A stretch of 64,000 nt of DNA, from positions 49,324 to 113,323 of the forward strand of contig NZ_MSTI01000020.1 of the NCBI RefSeq assembly GCF_001949125.1. Direction: 5' to 3'. The position numbers were made by a program, and so were the translations under genes. This document shows, one piece after another, positions 62,082-64,000 of the stretch (positions are counted from its first letter, which is position 1; every line of letters begins with the position of its first letter). The stretch is from Deinococcus marmoris (GTDB lineage Bacteria; Deinococcota; Deinococci; Deinococcales; Deinococcaceae). The notes beneath the pieces are model-generated. The model searched no databases. It saw only the letters and a program-made list of their open reading frames with translations, and was not told the DNA's origin.

Positions 62082-63599
62082 ATGCTGAAATCCATCCTCG
62101 CCACCGCCGTTCTGACCCTGCCCATCCTGAGTTTCTCCACCCTGGCCGCAGCGCAGCAGGGCACGCCCCAGCCCGTCGAGACCACCACCCGGAAGTGCGG
62201 CGCGTACACGGTGCAACTGCGGCAAAACGGCTTTGGAGACCCCCAGGACACGGCCAGCCTGATCCTGAACGGCGTCACCCTGGCCCGCGTGGGCGACGCG
62301 GGGGTCAATCTGGATTTCTGCCGCGACGTCACCGGCGACGGCGTTCCCGAGGCCATGCTGGCGCAGTACAGCGGCGGCGCACACTGCTGCTTTACCCACA
62401 CCCTGTACTCGCTGAGCAACCCACCCCGGCGCATCCTGCATGTCTTCAGCGCCGACACCGACACACTGCTTCCGCAGCAATTGAACGGCAGCGGCCCACT
62501 GGAACTGCTGGGCGGCGACTGGCGATTTGCCTACGCCTACGACCTGCCCTTCGCCGACAGCCCGGCGCTATGGCGCATCTACTCGGACATCGGCGGCCAG
62601 TACGTGGACAACTCGCGGGCGTATCCAGGCGTCCTGCTGCGCGACGTGGGCCAGCCAGCGGCGGCGACGCGCCCCGGACAGGCGCTCTACGATTACGCCT
62701 CGCTGCTGGCGGCGGGCCAGCCGGGACGGGCACAGACGTATCTGGACGGCCTGCCTGCGCTGTACCGCAACTGGCTGACCAACTACGGCCCCGACATCCG
62801 CCAGAACCTCTCGGACTACGGCATGAGCGACTGGCCCACGCGGGCGGGCGCGGCCCCGGACGCCCCCCGGACCGGGATCGGCGGCTCGTTCAGCGGGCCG
62901 GGCCGGGCCGAGTATCTGGCGGTGGTGGGCCAGCGCGGCATGGCGACGCTGCGCCTGTACCGTCCGCAGTCGGGCGGCATTGTCGCCGGTGGCGCGCTGG
63001 ACACCCGCCCACAGCCCCCACAGGCCAATTTCGAGACGGACTTTCAGGGGCTGAACTGGTGGCCCGCCTTCACCATTCGGCGCGCAACGGGCCGTGACGA
63101 CGCCGTGATCCATGACGCCACTTCGGGCAGCGTGCAGTATCCGGTCTACCGCCTGAGCGCAACTTCGGGAACGGCCCTCAAGGACGACGCCCTGAGCGCC
63201 GCCGCCACACTAATCGCCCATCTGGAAGCGCTGGCCCAGCACGTTTCCTCTGGATACACGCAACAGCCGCGCACCGCCGCGCAACGGGCAGAAATCGCGC
63301 GCCGGATCGACGTGGCCGTGTCGCATGTGCAGCCTGCGCTGGCCCTGAGCGACTTCAAATTCGATCCGCGCACGCTGGGCAATTTCACCGCCTCGGCCAT
63401 GAGCATGCCCAGCGATGGGGCAGACACCGCGCAGGTGGTGGCCCCCGTGACCTTCGGGCTGGTGGCGGCCAATCAGGACAGTGAATATGTCAGCGGCGAG
63501 CGCTACACCCTGACCGTGGATCTGAAAAAAGGTGCGGGCGGCTGGGCCGTCACGCGCTGGGGGCTGGAAAAGCGCCTGGGTGAACCCTACGCGCAGTAG
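62082..63599 (+). CDS. large exported protein of unknown function
   Basis: 505 aa with a signal peptide ending near LAAA (residue 23). The segment VNLDFCRDVTGDGVPEAMLAQYSGGAHCCFTHTLYSL (about residues 78-114) is an EF-hand/FG-GAP-like Ca-binding loop with a Cys-pair motif common to many exported proteins that report on scalar 'volume' domains. The remaining 390 residues have no family I recognise. AGGAG seven bases before the ATG; co-transcribed with the amidohydrolase-like gene. The IS remnant begins about four bases after the stop. Confidence 0.7.
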   Translation: MLKSILATAVLTLPILSFSTLAAAQQGTPQPVETTTRKCGAYTVQLRQNGFGDPQDTASLILNGVTLARVGDAGVNLDFCRDVTGDGVPEAMLAQYSGGAHCCFTHTLYSLSNPPRRILHVFSADTDTLLPQQLNGSGPLELLGGDWRFAYAYDLPFADSPALWRIYSDIGGQYVDNSRAYPGVLLRDVGQPAAATRPGQALYDYASLLAAGQPGRAQTYLDGLPALYRNWLTNYGPDIRQNLSDYGMSDWPTRAGAAPDAPRTGIGGSFSGPGRAEYLAVVGQRGMATLRLYRPQSGGIVAGGALDTRPQPPQANFETDFQGLNWWPAFTIRRATGRDDAVIHDATSGSVQYPVYRLSATSGTALKDDALSAAATLIAHLEALAQHVSSGYTQQPRTAAQRAEIARRIDVAVSHVQPALALSDFKFDPRTLGNFTASAMSMPSDGADTAQVVAPVTFGLVAANQDSEYVSGERYTLTVDLKKGAGGWAVTRWGLEKRLGEPYAQ

Positions 63600-63602
63600 C
63601 TC

Positions 63603-64000
63603 ATACAAACTCCGATTGAAAGATATTGGGTAGAAGGCTGGAATCATGACCGACATGGGTTCTTCATGACCACGGTGCTGAGCAGGCGCAGCACGCTCCA
63701 CACCGTGTCCGTGATCCCGATGGCCATTGCTGGCGTCCGTTGCGCATATTGACGACGCCCCACCGGTTCATTCAACTTGACTCGCAGGCTCCGGTTCACC
63801 CGACAGAAGTTATGATCCCATTGACCAGATCACTGACCGTCTGACGGACGTGGGGAAGCCTCGCAAACGCGAGGCTTCTGCGGACTTGGTGCGGATTCAT
63901 ACGCCGGGCCGTCCCGTTGTGCCGTTCCACTGCCGAGGTGTTGGGGGTGTTGTATCCGAGAAAGGCCAGCTCCTGATTGACGCGCCGCTGGCTCCCAGCG
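63603..64000 (-). mobile_element. right end of a broken insertion sequence
   Basis: The outer end (63603 inward) reads ATACAAACTCCGATTGAAAG, sharing ATACnnACTCCGATT with the MITE ends. It then leads to a transposase C-terminus on the minus strand. The other end lies outside the window. Inserted right after the stop codon of the exported protein gene. Confidence 0.65.
63644..64000 (-). pseudogene. transposase C-terminal fragment, frameshifted
   Basis: Read on the minus strand from the window edge, one frame gives NTSAVERHNGTARRMNPHQV followed by RRSLAFARLP and stops at 63796. The next frame gives WDHNFCRVNRSLRVKLNEP, then RRQYAQRTPAMAIGITDTVW, and stops at 63644. The NTSxxERHN and RTPAMAxGxTDxVW motifs are typical of IS transposase C-termini. 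The frame break near 63805 means it is inactive unless a programmed shift occurs. Partial at the window edge. Confidence 0.7.

Overview
The window looks like chromosomal DNA from a Deinococcus species. It is GC-rich with little non-coding space. It carries several Deinococcus hallmarks: a helicase-dead PriA, a sigma-A with a long Ala/Lys-rich N-terminus, a 7Fe ferredoxin, a divergent LpxB-like glycosyltransferase, and many genes whose only 5' signal is a TANNNT -10 box 5-9 nt before the start codon (leaderless mRNAs, known to be abundant in Deinococcus). No rRNA, tRNA, CRISPR array or prophage was seen.

Layout. 1-5.9 kb: a degenerate MITE-like element, an S8/S53-like lipoprotein protease, ubiX-ispD, a GH114-like lipoprotein and a class III-type sirtuin. 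5.9-9.8 kb: accessory-looking DNA with a DUF4160/DUF2442-HTH pair, a DinB-like protein, an unknown protein and a trypsin-endonuclease I fusion. 9.9-17.9 kb: a Met-rich exported protein, gatC-serS, a maltose-type ABC importer and the LpxB-like protein. 17.9-23.6 kb: a DUF4129-MoxR-DUF58 operon and rpoD. 23.8-32.6 kb: an RsmC-like methyltransferase, a possible small RNA, plsC, an NAD(P)-binding protein, an esterase, lon with a HAIR-like operator, an AlgH protein and murA. 33-38.7 kb: small regulators, truA, a LysM-M23 hydrolase, a decayed gene, a MITE, surE and a TPR protein. 38.9-43.3 kb: an ABC-2 exporter with a DesK/DesR-like two-component system. 43.4-48.2 kb: a nucleotidyltransferase, ferredoxin, a DEAD-box helicase, an HNH-AbrB-like protein on lower-GC DNA, and vapBC. 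48.2-52.0 kb: ilvB-ilvN-ilvC behind a leader peptide and attenuator. 52.1-63.6 kb: priA, folD-nusB-asp23, ligA, a BMP-type binding protein, an N-formylglutamate amidohydrolase-like protein and a secreted protein. 63.6-64.0 kb: the tail of a broken IS.

Two repeat families stand out. One is a 135-180 bp MITE (102-283, 36211-36345, 54716-54888) whose terminal bases match the end of the broken IS at the right edge, so that IS family may have mobilised it. The other is a 130-155 bp element with terminal inverted repeats and two internal hairpins (21637-21792, 42204-42345, 50811-50939). It sits inside the ABC exporter and ilv operons. Other points to follow up are the protease-nuclease fusion, the HNH-AbrB protein, the leaderless ilv leader peptide and the multi-hairpin transcript near 25 kb.
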